From Bacteroidales bacterium (GTDB lineage: Bacteria > Bacteroidota > Bacteroidia > Bacteroidales > JAGOPY01), in NCBI GenBank assembly GCA_023229505.1, contig JALNZD010000016.1, forward strand, positions 1 to 64,000: a stretch of DNA of 64,000 nt. The letters are read 5' to 3'. Both the position numbers and the translations under genes were made by a program. The notes under the pieces are model-generated. The model worked only from the letters and a program-made list of their open reading frames with translations, searched no databases and was not told the origin of the DNA. Positions 17,202-26,472 of the stretch are shown in pieces. Every line of letters starts with the position of its first letter. The stretch's first letter is position 1.

Positions 17202-18221
17202 TCATTCCGTTTTTTCAATCAGAATACTGACCGGCAGATGGTCGCTGAACCCATTGTTATAGCCAGGGCCTGAATAAGTGCGAAAAGGTTTATAACCGGT
17301 ATAAGTCTCATCTGGCTCCATAAGAAAGCCGGCCCTGAATATCTCAGTTTTTTCGCTCACCAGTTTCAATCCATTATTTCCACTTATCAAGGAAGGTGAA
17401 ACGAGGATCTGGTCAAAGACGCTCCAGCTCCCCTGGTGTTTTATCGTGCCTTCAATATCAGTCAATGAAGTTTTAACCGAAAGATTGATAAGGAGCGAAT
17501 GACTGTCCGCACCTTCATTCACCAATATTTTATTCAGGACCTGAAGGCTTTCATCTCCGGGTTCATCATTAAAATCGCCCATGATAATGATATTGGAAGA
17601 AGGGATTGAAGATAAAAACTGCTTTACAGACACCGCCAGCATACTGGCTGCCGCCAGTCGCTTTGCATTTGATCCGCCCGCACCGCCGTAACGGGAAGGC
17701 CAGTGATTAACGTAGACATGAATAGTGTCATTTTTCCATATCCTGCCTTTCACCAGCAGGATTTCCCGTGTAGCCTCACCTCCGGGCAAAGGAACTTTCA
17801 ACCAGGCAGATGAATCCGGCTCGAAAATGTCCGGGCGGTAAAGCATAGCCACATCAATTCCTCTCGCATCGGGCGATTCCCGGTGAATGATATGATAGCC
17901 TATCCTATTCAATGGCGTATCATAGATCAACCTGTTCAGCACGTCCCGGTTCTCGATTTCGCTTAGACCGATAACAGCCGGCATTTCTCCCTCACCCAGG
18001 GCCACAATAGTCTGGTAAATACGGACAATTTTACGACGAAAACGTTCATTCGTCCAGTTCTTGTCACCTTCCGGTAAAAATTCCTCATCATTTGTCAGGG
18101 AATCATTCCGGGTATCAAACAGGTTCTCCACATTGTAAAAGACAATTCGGGCCTGCTGAGCCTGCGTTTCAGCAATGATCAACCCAATCAATCCGGTCAT
18201 AAGAAAAAATACTTTTTTCAT
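17202..18221 (-). CDS. Secreted endonuclease/exonuclease/phosphatase (EEP) family protein
   Basis: A 339-residue protein with a signal peptide (about 21 residues, ending near AQA). The EEP fold is shown by FYNVENLFDTRND at the start of the mature part, IGLSEIENRDVL (metal-binding Glu), VNHWPSRYGG, IMGDFNDEP and GFSDHLPVSI (final Asp-His). It probably hydrolyses phosphodiesters of extracellular nucleic acid or phospholipid in the periplasm or outside. It is divergent from the TonB receptor across a 340-base repeat-rich gap. Confidence 0.85.
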   Translation of the reverse strand: MKKVFFLMTGLIGLIIAETQAQQARIVFYNVENLFDTRNDSLTNDEEFLPEGDKNWTNERFRRKIVRIYQTIVALGEGEMPAVIGLSEIENRDVLNRLIYDTPLNRIGYHIIHRESPDARGIDVAMLYRPDIFEPDSSAWLKVPLPGGEATREILLVKGRIWKNDTIHVYVNHWPSRYGGAGGSNAKRLAAASMLAVSVKQFLSSIPSSNIIIMGDFNDEPGDESLQVLNKILVNEGADSHSLLINLSVKTSLTDIEGTIKHQGSWSVFDQILVSPSLISGNNGLKLVSEKTEIFRAGFLMEPDETYTGYKPFRTYSGPGYNNGFSDHLPVSILIEKTE

Positions 18222-18269
18222 AACATTGAAATCATTTGAATGCTGAGTCTATCCCGAATAAGCATTTTT

Positions 18270-18363
18270 TGCCACCAAAGCACTAAAACACAAAAATTCA
18301 CCAAGGTTATTTACTTAATAATCATTGTTTTGTGAAATTTGGTGTCTTGGTGTTTTTGTGGCA
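18270..18363. repeat. Imperfect inverted repeat, 'gccac.aa' family
   Basis: TGCCACCAAAGCACTAAAAC at the left is matched by the reverse complement of the right arm (TGCCACAAAAACACCAAGAC). It lies in the 18222-18561 gap between divergent genes. The rest of the gap is AT-rich with no gene; promoters for both neighbours should be here, but I could not pick a convincing pair of boxes. Confidence 0.6.
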
Positions 18364-18422
18364 TTTAAAGTTATCTGCCAGTAAGAGTAGACTCTACTCT
18401 TTATATTTATCCGGTTTTTATC

Positions 18423-18436
18423 AAAATATACCCGGT
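18423..18436 (-). repeat. Partial third copy of the 29-bp repeat
   Basis: On the minus strand this reads ACCGGGTATATTTT, the first half of the 29-bp repeat found at 13848 and 21794. It lies about 125 bases upstream of the TonB-dependent receptor start. Confidence 0.4.
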
Positions 18437-18561
18437 TGGAATAAAATATTTTCAAGGGTGCAACTCTTTTCAGTATCATTTGTCTTATGAATCATAGATT
18501 ATGTATTCTAAAAGATGAATTCAATCATTAACTGCATAACAAATGCGCCTTTCGATCGTTT

Positions 18562-20931
18562 ATGCACGTATTAAACCAAACTATGAGGCTTAAACTAATT
18601 ATTCTCCTGATCCTGTTTCCTATCATGACCATTTTTGCCGACGGAGAGTCAGACCCGTCTGTAAAACGTTACACGGTAAGTGGCCATGTGAAAGATGCTG
18701 AAACAGGAGAAGACCTCTTTGGCGCGTCCATTCTCGTTGCTGAGATTGGCACGGGTTCTGTCGCGAATGAATATGGTTTTTACTCCGTAAGCCTTCCCAA
18801 AGGGCAATATTCCCTTAGTTTCTCATACACGGGTTATGAATCGCAGATTCATAATGTCACAGTTGAAAAAGATATTGTTCTGGACATTCAGTTAAATCCT
18901 CTTTCTCAAACCTTAAAAGAAATTGAGATAAAAGCTGAGCGAACCGATGCAAATGTCAAAGCTCCGGAAATGAGCATCGTAAAAATGGATGTAAAGACCA
19001 TCAACAAAATACCCGCCCTGATGGGTGAAGTAGATATTATCAAAGCGATCCAGCTTTTACCGGGGGTCCAGTCTGTCAGCGAAGGATCATCAGGATTCAG
19101 TGTCAGGGGTGGCAGCCCGGATCAGAACCTCATCCTGCTGGATGAAGCGACTGTTTATAACCCCTCACATTTCCTCGGTTTCTTTTCGGTTTTTAACAAT
19201 AATGCCATTAAGGATGTTAAATTATATAAAGGCGATTTGCCGGCACAATATGGGGGAAGGTTAGCATCGGTGCTCGATGTCAGGATGAAAGACGGGAATC
19301 AGAAAAAGTTTTCAGGAACAGGCGGTATTGGGCTGATATCCAGCAGGCTGACCATTGAAGGGCCGATCATCAAAGACAGGACCTCGTTTATTGTCTCAGG
19401 AAGAAGGACTTACGCTGACCTTTTCCTGCCACTTTCCAAAAATGAAGGCGCTCAGGATAGCCGCCTTTATTTCTACGATTTTAACGCAAAGATCAATCAT
19501 ACTTTTAATGAGAATAACAGGATTTATCTTTCGGGGTATTTCGGCAGGGATGTTTTCAAAAATCCTTTTGCAAATATGAAGCTGGGAAATTCTACGGCAA
19601 CAGCCAGATGGAACCATTTGTTCTCACAAAGGCTTTTCAGTAATTTCACAACGATTTATTCCCGCTATGAATACGGCCTGGGAACGGCCAATGAGAGTGA
19701 TCCCAATTCATTTCTATGGATTTCCAAACTTCAGGATTACCAGGTTAAAGGTGATTTCACTTACTACCCAACTACAAATCATACGTTGAGATTTGGTTTC
19801 AGCAGCATCCTGCACATTTTTGACCCTGGAAAAGCCAAAGGAACCGGTGATGAAAGCATGTTTACAGGATATGCACTTGACCGGACCCACGCATTGGAAA
19901 GCGGGGTTTATATCAGCAACGATCAGGATATAGGCAGCCGGCTGACCCTGAAATACGGTCTCCGTTTTTCCCTGTTTCAAAATGTCGGACCAGCCACAGT
20001 TTACGGGTATGATCAATATTTCAAGCTGGCAGATTCCACCAAATACAGCCAGGGAGATTTTTATCACACTTACTCGGGTCTAGAGCCAAGACTTGGGATG
20101 ACTTATGTTTTGGATGAGGTTTCTTCAGTAAAAGCAAGCTATTCTCACACATACCAATATTTGCAACTCGCTCAGAATTCAACGGCCGGAACCCCGCTCG
20201 ACATCTGGTTTGCCGCCAGCCCAAACGTTAAACCTCAGGTTTCCGACCAGGTTGCTGCCGGTTATTTCAGGAACCTAAGGCGGAATACCATTGAAACTTC
20301 GGTGGAAGTTTACTATAAAAGCATGCGTAACGCCATTGATTTTAAGGATCATGCAACGTTATTGCTCAATAAACAACTGGAAGGCGAATTGCGTTTTGGT
20401 AAAGCATGGGCTTATGGCATTGAGTTGATGATTGCAGTTCCTGAAGGACGATTGAACGGATGGGTCAGTTATACCTACTCCCGGACCTGGAGGAAATTCA
20501 AGGACATCAACGATGGGAAAACTTATCCCGCGCCTTATGACTCGCCGCATGATGTATCTATAGTCATGAATTTTGAAGCCAGCCAGCGCATCAGTCTTTC
20601 AGCCAATTGGATTTATTCAACCGGAAAGCCGGTCACATTCCCCACCGGGAGAGCCGTCATCGATGGAGCCATAGTCCCCATCTATTCTGATCGGAATGCT
20701 TACAGGATAAAAGACTATCACCGGTTAGACCTGTCAGTTACCTTGCACCAGAAACCCAACGACCACAGGTTCAAATGGGATTTGATCTTTTCAGTTTATA
20801 ATGCTTATAACCGCCATAATACCTGGGCCATTAACTTTGTTCAGGACGTTCAAAACCCTTACAAAACCTACGCTGAAATGACTTACCTGTTCGGTGTCAT
20901 ACCGGCTGTTACTTTTAACTTCAGATTTTAA
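18562..20931 (+). CDS. TonB-dependent outer-membrane receptor with carboxypeptidase-regulatory-like domain
   Basis: A 789-residue protein. ATG 18583 (MRLKLIILLILFP) gives a better signal peptide than 18562. Mature order: a beta-sandwich CarboxypepD_reg-like domain (YTVSGHVKDAETGEDLFGAS, residues about 38-120), a plug domain (MGEVDIIKAIQLLPGVQSVS, GGSPDQNLILLDEATVYNPS, YGGRLASVLDVRMKDG), then a beta-barrel ending in the aromatic FNFRF expected of outer-membrane proteins. It imports an unidentified ligand using TonB energy. The DUF4249 lipoprotein starts 2 bases after its stop, a pairing often seen in Bacteroidota. Confidence 0.92.
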   Translation: MHVLNQTMRLKLIILLILFPIMTIFADGESDPSVKRYTVSGHVKDAETGEDLFGASILVAEIGTGSVANEYGFYSVSLPKGQYSLSFSYTGYESQIHNVTVEKDIVLDIQLNPLSQTLKEIEIKAERTDANVKAPEMSIVKMDVKTINKIPALMGEVDIIKAIQLLPGVQSVSEGSSGFSVRGGSPDQNLILLDEATVYNPSHFLGFFSVFNNNAIKDVKLYKGDLPAQYGGRLASVLDVRMKDGNQKKFSGTGGIGLISSRLTIEGPIIKDRTSFIVSGRRTYADLFLPLSKNEGAQDSRLYFYDFNAKINHTFNENNRIYLSGYFGRDVFKNPFANMKLGNSTATARWNHLFSQRLFSNFTTIYSRYEYGLGTANESDPNSFLWISKLQDYQVKGDFTYYPTTNHTLRFGFSSILHIFDPGKAKGTGDESMFTGYALDRTHALESGVYISNDQDIGSRLTLKYGLRFSLFQNVGPATVYGYDQYFKLADSTKYSQGDFYHTYSGLEPRLGMTYVLDEVSSVKASYSHTYQYLQLAQNSTAGTPLDIWFAASPNVKPQVSDQVAAGYFRNLRRNTIETSVEVYYKSMRNAIDFKDHATLLLNKQLEGELRFGKAWAYGIELMIAVPEGRLNGWVSYTYSRTWRKFKDINDGKTYPAPYDSPHDVSIVMNFEASQRISLSANWIYSTGKPVTFPTGRAVIDGAIVPIYSDRNAYRIKDYHRLDLSVTLHQKPNDHRFKWDLIFSVYNAYNRHNTWAINFVQDVQNPYKTYAEMTYLFGVIPAVTFNFRF

Positions 20932-20933
20932 TC

Positions 20934-21776
20934 ATGAGAAAGATATTTTTGATCATACCAGCTATTTTTATATTTCTTACGTCTTGCACCGAGCGCATTG
21001 ACATTAAACTGGATGATTCCTTTACACGACTGGTTGTTTACGGTGCCATAACAACTGATACCACGCGGCATTATATCGAATTATCCACTACTTCCAGTTA
21101 TTATTACAATGAAGCTCCGCCGCCTGTTACAGGTGCCAGCCTGGAAATCTCTGATGATCAGGGTAATACGGAAAGCCTTACAGAATTGGAACCCGGAAAA
21201 TACGCGACTTCTCCCCTGTTCTTCGCCTTACCGGGAAGAACATATACCCTTAGAATTGAATTGGCAGGGGAGCTAAACGGACACAAAACTTATCTGGCAA
21301 CTTCATCTGTTAACCCCATTTACCCGATTGATTCAATCGGATTAGTTTACCAGCCCGACTGGGGAGAAAAAGGTTTTTATGAAGTCACCTGTTACTACCA
21401 GGATCCCCCCACCAGGGACTTCTATATGTTTAACATTTTTAAAAACGGCGAAATGCTTACCGATACCATCAGAAACCGGTTTGTCATCGATGATGGATTC
21501 TTCAACGGTAATTATACCAATGGAATTGGCGTAGGTTTCCTCAATCAGGCAAACGAAAGGGAAGTGCTTAGGGTTGGCGACACAATTACTTTCCAGGGTT
21601 GCAACATTACCGAAGAATATTTTAATTTCGTCCAGACTCTGCAATCTGAAACCGGTTTTCAGAATCCGTTGTTCAGCGGCCCGCCGGCAAATGTCAAAAG
21701 CAATATCAGTAACGGCGCCGTAGGTTTTTTTGCTGCTTATGCAGTAGCCTATTCCAGAAAGGTTTTTCAACCTTAA
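20934..21776 (+). CDS. DUF4249 family lipoprotein
   Basis: A 280-residue lipoprotein. The signal sequence ends in FLTSC, a lipobox, so Cys17-18 is lipidated. The mature part begins ERIDIKLDD...RLVVYGAITTD and continues with beta-rich sequence characteristic of DUF4249. It is translationally linked to the TonB receptor (2-base gap) and is presumably a surface-exposed partner. The ligand is unknown. Confidence 0.85.
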   Translation: MRKIFLIIPAIFIFLTSCTERIDIKLDDSFTRLVVYGAITTDTTRHYIELSTTSSYYYNEAPPPVTGASLEISDDQGNTESLTELEPGKYATSPLFFALPGRTYTLRIELAGELNGHKTYLATSSVNPIYPIDSIGLVYQPDWGEKGFYEVTCYYQDPPTRDFYMFNIFKNGEMLTDTIRNRFVIDDGFFNGNYTNGIGVGFLNQANEREVLRVGDTITFQGCNITEEYFNFVQTLQSETGFQNPLFSGPPANVKSNISNGAVGFFAAYAVAYSRKVFQP

Positions 21777-21793
21777 AAAAATATTTCCCAACC

Positions 21794-21822
21794 GACCGGG
21801 TATATTTTTCATTTTTCCGGAT
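21794..21822. repeat. 29-bp dispersed repeat, copy 2
   Basis: Identical over 29 bases to 13848-13876; here it follows the DUF4249 gene by 17 bases, within the 388-base gap 21777-22164. The gap also holds a small CCTGT/ACAGG hairpin near 21977-21994. A 70-codon open frame at 21925-22137 in the same gap has no protein-like features and is not called. Confidence 0.65.
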
Positions 21823-22164
21823 AAACAAGAAAAAGGATTCATGTTTGTCCGGTATCATCGTGGGTTGGCCACCCGGATATTCCTCTTATTCTATTGAGTA
21901 AACGGACAAATTTGAATTTAGTTATTGATTCAAAAAAAATCTGGCTTACAATCTAATTTACTACACTGCTCTTCCTGTTTAATTATACAGGTTGATAATC
22001 ATCGAATTACTCTTGATAACAGGAGCAGCGGCGCCGGTTCTTCCTTTCGGACAGCTTATCGGAAATATGTTGGGGTGGAATTGTTGGACTGCGAAAGTGG
22101 AAATATGCCCGGTTGCCGAAAAGGGCTGATAGAGTAGGCGAAATTGAAATTAAACCAACGGATT

Positions 22165-22674
22165 ATGAAAAAAATACTTTTTACTTTTGTTATCCTTCTG
22201 GCTATAATAGCCAATGGACAAGCGCAGGAAAAGCTGAAGATCGGTGAAATAAAGAACGGTAAGTTCCAGGTCACCAATCCGGATGCTTTGAAAGCTTTCT
22301 TTATGAACAGCCTGGGAAATAGCGGAGCCTTGGGGAAAGATTTCCAGGTCAGCACAGCGCCGGAAGGCGACCGCTTCTTTGTTTATTACCCTGTATCCGG
22401 AAATAAGGATAAAGTGACAAATATAGGTGTGATGCTAGTTAAAATTAAGAATGATGCTTTTATTGTCGAAAATCCACCTGATCCCATCCCAAACGCACCC
22501 GGGGGTGGTGGAAGTGCCACATTTACATGCACCGGTAATCCATGTGAATCATGCACTCCTGATATTACATGGCCGATAGGGAATTGGATTCCATTGATCA
22601 TGTGTAATTGTGAAGGTGGTGGCCATTGTAACATGTCAATCTCCTTCTCAATCAATATTAATATTGGTTTCTAA
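22165..22674 (+). CDS. Small secreted protein with Cys-rich C-terminus
   Basis: 169 residues from ATG 22165; the open frame extends back to a TTG at 22144 but MKKIL starts a clean signal peptide ending near GQAQ. The middle (KIGEIKNGKFQVTNPDALKA, KDFQVSTAPEGDRFFVYYPV) has a repetitive beta character. A GGGG linker is followed by a tail with six cysteines: CTGNPCESC, then CNCEGGGHC. I do not recognise a family. The TlpA-like thioredoxin just downstream may act on these cysteines; this is inference from adjacency. Confidence 0.6.
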   Translation: MKKILFTFVILLAIIANGQAQEKLKIGEIKNGKFQVTNPDALKAFFMNSLGNSGALGKDFQVSTAPEGDRFFVYYPVSGNKDKVTNIGVMLVKIKNDAFIVENPPDPIPNAPGGGGSATFTCTGNPCESCTPDITWPIGNWIPLIMCNCEGGGHCNMSISFSININIGF

Positions 22675-22689
22675 AATGATAATTTACTC

Positions 22690-22762
22690 AGTGTAAACTC
22701 TTTCAGATTGAAATATCGGATAAGATAAATTAATTAAAATCCTCTCTGAAGGAGTTTACACT
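22690..22762. terminator. Inverted repeat between the Cys-rich protein and the TlpA-like gene
   Basis: AGTGTAAACTCTTTCAGA (22690-22707) and TCTGAAGGAGTTTACACT (22745-22762) are inverted copies with one mismatch, separated by 37 AT-rich bases. The stem is long but there is no clear poly-T. It may be a weak terminator, an mRNA-stabilising stem or a binding site. Confidence 0.4.
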
Positions 22763-22790
22763 TTCCTTTACCCAATTTAAGCTAATTAAT

Positions 22791-23948
22791 ATGAAAACAC
22801 GGCTACTCCTGATCTTTCTTCTCTCTGCCAATGTGCTATTTTCCCAAGTAAGCAGTGAAAAGTCACAATCCGGAGATCCATTTCTAAATTCGGTCTTAAA
22901 AATATTCTTCCTCGAAAATATTTCCTATGAAGTCTCTTCCAAAAAAAAGGCATTATTTGACTTGGATACGGCATATTCTCAAGCAAAGGTTACAGTCAAA
23001 AAGCAAGGTGACTCCATCATCTTTTTACATATTATAAACTCTACCCAACAGGATGAATTACTGCTTTATAGTGATTCCGTATGGTACGTTCGTCATCAGG
23101 AAAAAGAATTGCGGTTTATTGGAAAAGGAATCGATGGTGCAGGTAGAAATTATTTATTGGAACATTTCCCTGTTAGTTTATACACTATAGATACACTAAT
23201 TAATCAAGTGAACCCATTTTGGAGAATCATCAGAGAAAATGAACTATATAATTTGGTTTCAATTGACATTGCGACTAAACCAGAGGAGGTTTCTGACCTT
23301 CGGGTGGAAATCTTGATAAAGCATTCTGACAGCCTGATTTATTCAATGATACAAGATGTTGGTTTCAAGGGAATGACTGTCCGTCTTTTTCAAGAGGAAA
23401 CCTTCCGGAATTATACTTTCCCTACGACTGATCAAGTCGTATTGCCTGCCTGTTTCAATGATTATAAGAAGATTATTCCAGACTATATAGCTATAGATGG
23501 ACTTGAGAAATCACAATCGGATAGCGTGAAACAGGATATTTTTTTACAATCCATAGAACTGTATGATTTGGAAGAAAATCCTTTCAGACTGCCGGAAGAA
23601 GGATTGATCTTTTTCGATCTATGGTACGTAGGTTGTTTTCCCTGCATGAAAGCTGCACCGGTGATCGAAAAACTCTTCAATGAATATAAAGACAGTATTC
23701 ATTTTTACAGTGTAAATGAAGTCGACTCCGACAAGGAAAAGATTAAGCGGTTTATGGACATGAAAAACATTTCATTTCCTGTGCTGCTTGGTGGCAAAGA
23801 AAAACTTGCCGTTAAGGTCAATGGCAGAAGTGGTTATCCGCTATTTATCCTGATGGATGCCCAAAGCGGCAAAGTATTATGGAAATTAGAAGGATATACG
23901 GAAAACCTTGAAGAACTTATAAAAAATGCCATCGACCAAAACCTTTGA
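22791..23948 (+). CDS. TlpA-like thioredoxin-domain protein, secreted
   Basis: A 385-residue protein with a signal peptide (cleavage after about LFSQ). Residues 25-250 are a phylum-type N-terminal domain of unknown role. The C-terminal 130 residues are a thioredoxin fold with the redox motif in FDLWYVGCFPCMKAAPVIEK (CxxC = CFPC) and the cis-Pro region SGYPLFILMD. It is a periplasmic thiol-disulfide oxidoreductase. It follows the Cys-rich secreted protein by 116 bases with an inverted repeat in between. Confidence 0.8.
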   Translation: MKTRLLLIFLLSANVLFSQVSSEKSQSGDPFLNSVLKIFFLENISYEVSSKKKALFDLDTAYSQAKVTVKKQGDSIIFLHIINSTQQDELLLYSDSVWYVRHQEKELRFIGKGIDGAGRNYLLEHFPVSLYTIDTLINQVNPFWRIIRENELYNLVSIDIATKPEEVSDLRVEILIKHSDSLIYSMIQDVGFKGMTVRLFQEETFRNYTFPTTDQVVLPACFNDYKKIIPDYIAIDGLEKSQSDSVKQDIFLQSIELYDLEENPFRLPEEGLIFFDLWYVGCFPCMKAAPVIEKLFNEYKDSIHFYSVNEVDSDKEKIKRFMDMKNISFPVLLGGKEKLAVKVNGRSGYPLFILMDAQSGKVLWKLEGYTENLEELIKNAIDQNL

Positions 23949-24006
23949 TGATTACCCGGCCATACTTTAATTATGTTCAGACCTTCAGGATATATATCAC
24001 TTTTTG

Positions 24007-25119
24007 ATGAAATCAATCTTAATAACAATTTCGTTTTTGCTGATATGGGCATATTCGCAAAGCCAGCCGGGTGCAACTGACCTGCAAAAACAACTGGATG
24101 AATTAAGATCCAGGATCAAAATACTGGAGAAAGAGAATGATAAACTGAAGTCGGAAAGCAGATCGAACGACAGTGTGGCTTATTGCACCTTGCGTTACGA
24201 AATATTCGAAGCTTTCACGAATGTTTCACAACTTGATTTCGATTTTAAGAATACAGCCGATAAAATTGCTGTAACCGGCTTGTTTACCAAGTTAATGCAG
24301 GCAAACAACCCGACCAGCGATATCCTCGGTTTCCGGTTCACTGAAATAATTTTTTCTGCCTCGGAAAAGCATTTTAAAGAGGCATTGAAAGATGAAGGAG
24401 ATAAAAAAAGATTTTCGCAGGTCATCAGTAAAATCATTGATAATCCGGTTGTTTCCTCACTCGCTAATACTAATCCGGTCACTTCTGTTGTGGCGGCCAT
24501 CATCAACATTGTTGCCGGTTTTACAACCTCACGGACTGAAGTTGAAAAAGAAGGTGGCCGGATCAAAGATGTCACTGTTGAACAGCAGGATGCTTTTGAG
24601 AATAGAGGAATTTCAGCCTTCCGAAATGAATTGAAGGAATACATTGACTTTTATGATGCGCTCATTATTGCTTCCTGTGATTACCTGGAAGGTCTTGATG
24701 CACTTAATAGAAAGTTCGCTAATCTCATCCAGTCGGTAACGGATTACAAAAAGGAACTCTACACTGAACTTGATTTCAAAGAAAGCAACCTGCTGATGCA
24801 ACTGGCAAAGTTATTACCGGACCCTGCTGCAGATGGCATCAATTATAGCGGCATCATTCATGACCCTAAAATTCAGAAGAGCCAGCTTCTTGCAAGAAAA
24901 TACCCGGTCCTGCAGCAGGCTGTCAGCTCTTTCAAAAAAGAATATAACACCCTCCTTTTTAATTTCTTATCGGATTATATCAAAACCCTGAAAACGGCCA
25001 GGGACTTCCCCAGCGGGGATATAGATAAAACTAAGACCGATGCCCTGGTTACTGATATTGAAACCTTTATCAACAGTCAGAAAGGCAAAGAACGGGAAGA
25101 GCTGGATGCATTCAGATAA
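24007..25119 (+). CDS. Hypothetical secreted coiled-coil protein
   Basis: 370 residues from ATG 24007 (the frame opens with TTG at 24004). The N-terminal signal sequence ends near AYSQS. A coiled coil follows (LQKQLDELRSRIKILEKEND). The remainder is mostly helical, with one small hydrophobic, alanine- and valine-rich stretch (NPVTSVVAAIINIVAGFTTS, about 145-165). I do not recognise a family. It may be a periplasmic structural protein. It lies alone between the thioredoxin gene and pdxB. Confidence 0.6.
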   Translation: MKSILITISFLLIWAYSQSQPGATDLQKQLDELRSRIKILEKENDKLKSESRSNDSVAYCTLRYEIFEAFTNVSQLDFDFKNTADKIAVTGLFTKLMQANNPTSDILGFRFTEIIFSASEKHFKEALKDEGDKKRFSQVISKIIDNPVVSSLANTNPVTSVVAAIINIVAGFTTSRTEVEKEGGRIKDVTVEQQDAFENRGISAFRNELKEYIDFYDALIIASCDYLEGLDALNRKFANLIQSVTDYKKELYTELDFKESNLLMQLAKLLPDPAADGINYSGIIHDPKIQKSQLLARKYPVLQQAVSSFKKEYNTLLFNFLSDYIKTLKTARDFPSGDIDKTKTDALVTDIETFINSQKGKEREELDAFR

Positions 25120-25162
25120 AGTTTGAAACCCATTCTATGTATCTTTGTCACTAAAGTAGCTA

Positions 25163-25217
25163 AAACCAAAACTTTGGTTTCTAATTTCAAATTTCTATTT
25201 TCAAATTTCTAATTTTA
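25163..25217. repeat. Small hairpin plus 'tttcaaatttcta' words before pdxB
   Basis: AAACCAAA pairs with TTTGGTTT (25163-25181), followed by tandem AATTTCAAATTTCTATTTTC words up to the pdxB ATG. A TATCTTTG box (25140-25147) just upstream could be the -7 element for pdxB, although the nearest TTTG is closer (14 bases) than the usual 19-21. Confidence 0.4.
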
Positions 25218-26354
25218 ATGATTACCATTATTGCCGATGATCACATCCCTTTCCTGAAAGGCGTTCTCGAACCTTTCGCAAAGATTATTTATACGAAAGG
25301 CGGCCAGATTGACCACAAACTCGCCCTGCAGGCTGACGGGTTGGTTATCCGGACAAGAACATTTTGTAATGCCAGCCTGCTGGAAGGAACACCGGTGAGG
25401 TTTATCGCCACGGCTACCATCGGTTTTGATCATATCGACACGGATTATTGTTCAAAAAAGGAGATCAGCTGGCATCATGCCCCCGGGTGCAATGCTTCGT
25501 CTGTCAGGCAATATCTGGCATCCGCCCTGGTCAATCTGGCATTAAGACATAAATTCAGCCTGCAGGGCAAGAAGATCGGTATTATTGGCGTAGGGCACGT
25601 CGGTAGCAAAATAGCCCAGCTTGCCAGTGCACTGGGCATGGTTCCCCTGCTCAATGACCCCCCCAGGGAAAGATCTGAAAATATAGGTGGTTTTGTATCC
25701 CTTGAAGAAATACAGGAAACCGCTGATATCATTACTTTCCATGTGCCCCTCACCCATGAAGGTCCGGATAAAACATATCACATGGCGGATAAGGAGTTTT
25801 TTAAAAAGCTCAGAAAAAAACCATTGCTCATTAATACCGCACGTGGCCCTGTTATCGATACTCATTTAGTTAAAGACACCGTCTGCAGAGGTGAAATTTC
25901 CGGATTTGCTGCCGATGTATGGGAAAATGAACCAAATCCTGACAGAGAACTGCTGGAAATAGCCGGCATTGCCACTCCCCACATCGCAGGTTATTCCGTG
26001 GAAGGCAAAGCAAACGGAACAGTTGCCTGCGTGCAGGCCGCCAGCCGCTTCTTCAACTTCGGAATTGATGATTGGTATCCATCGCCCCTACCACTTCCTG
26101 AAAATCCGCTGATTGAAATAAATGCCCGGGGCAATACAAATGAGCTGGTAATATTCGAATCTATTCTTGCAAGCTATGATGTTCGGCATGATGATGCCAT
26201 CTTCCGGAAGGATCCTTCCCAATTCGAAAACCTCCGGAATCATTACCCGGTCAGACGCGAGTTTGGCGCATACCGGGTACATATTTCAAATTCAAGGACA
26301 GAACTTCTATCAATGCTGCATAAAATTGGATTTTCTTCGAGTTCTGAGTTCTGA
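25218..26354 (+). CDS. pdxB: 4-phosphoerythronate dehydrogenase
   Basis: A 378-residue member of the D-2-hydroxyacid dehydrogenase family with the PdxB pattern: MITIIADDHIPFLKGVLEPF at the N-terminus, TATIGFDHIDTDYC, NAD-binding GKKIGIIGVGHVGSK (about 115-130), INTARGPVIDTHLV and TPHIAGYSVEGKANGT with the catalytic His. It oxidises 4-phospho-D-erythronate in the DXP-independent pyridoxal-phosphate route. Transketolase follows by 118 bases; erythrose 4-phosphate links the two enzymes. The gap holds TCTTCTGTCTT repeat words. Confidence 0.9.
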   Translation: MITIIADDHIPFLKGVLEPFAKIIYTKGGQIDHKLALQADGLVIRTRTFCNASLLEGTPVRFIATATIGFDHIDTDYCSKKEISWHHAPGCNASSVRQYLASALVNLALRHKFSLQGKKIGIIGVGHVGSKIAQLASALGMVPLLNDPPRERSENIGGFVSLEEIQETADIITFHVPLTHEGPDKTYHMADKEFFKKLRKKPLLINTARGPVIDTHLVKDTVCRGEISGFAADVWENEPNPDRELLEIAGIATPHIAGYSVEGKANGTVACVQAASRFFNFGIDDWYPSPLPLPENPLIEINARGNTNELVIFESILASYDVRHDDAIFRKDPSQFENLRNHYPVRREFGAYRVHISNSRTELLSMLHKIGFSSSSEF

Positions 26355-26472
26355 GTTTTATCTTCTGTCTTTTGTCTTCTGTCTTCTGTCTTACGGTTTT
26401 TTAATTTTAATTTTTAATTTTGTCTGTTGTCATCTCAATTCACTATTTTTCACAACGTAACTATGCCCGAAA

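Noticed and set aside
21925..22137. 70-codon open frame after the DUF4249 gene
   Set aside because: No signal peptide, motif or protein-like composition; probably chance in a repeat-rich gap.
25140..25147. Complete pdxB promoter
   Set aside because: TATCTTTG is present but the nearest TTTG is only 14 bases away, so only the -7 half is supported.
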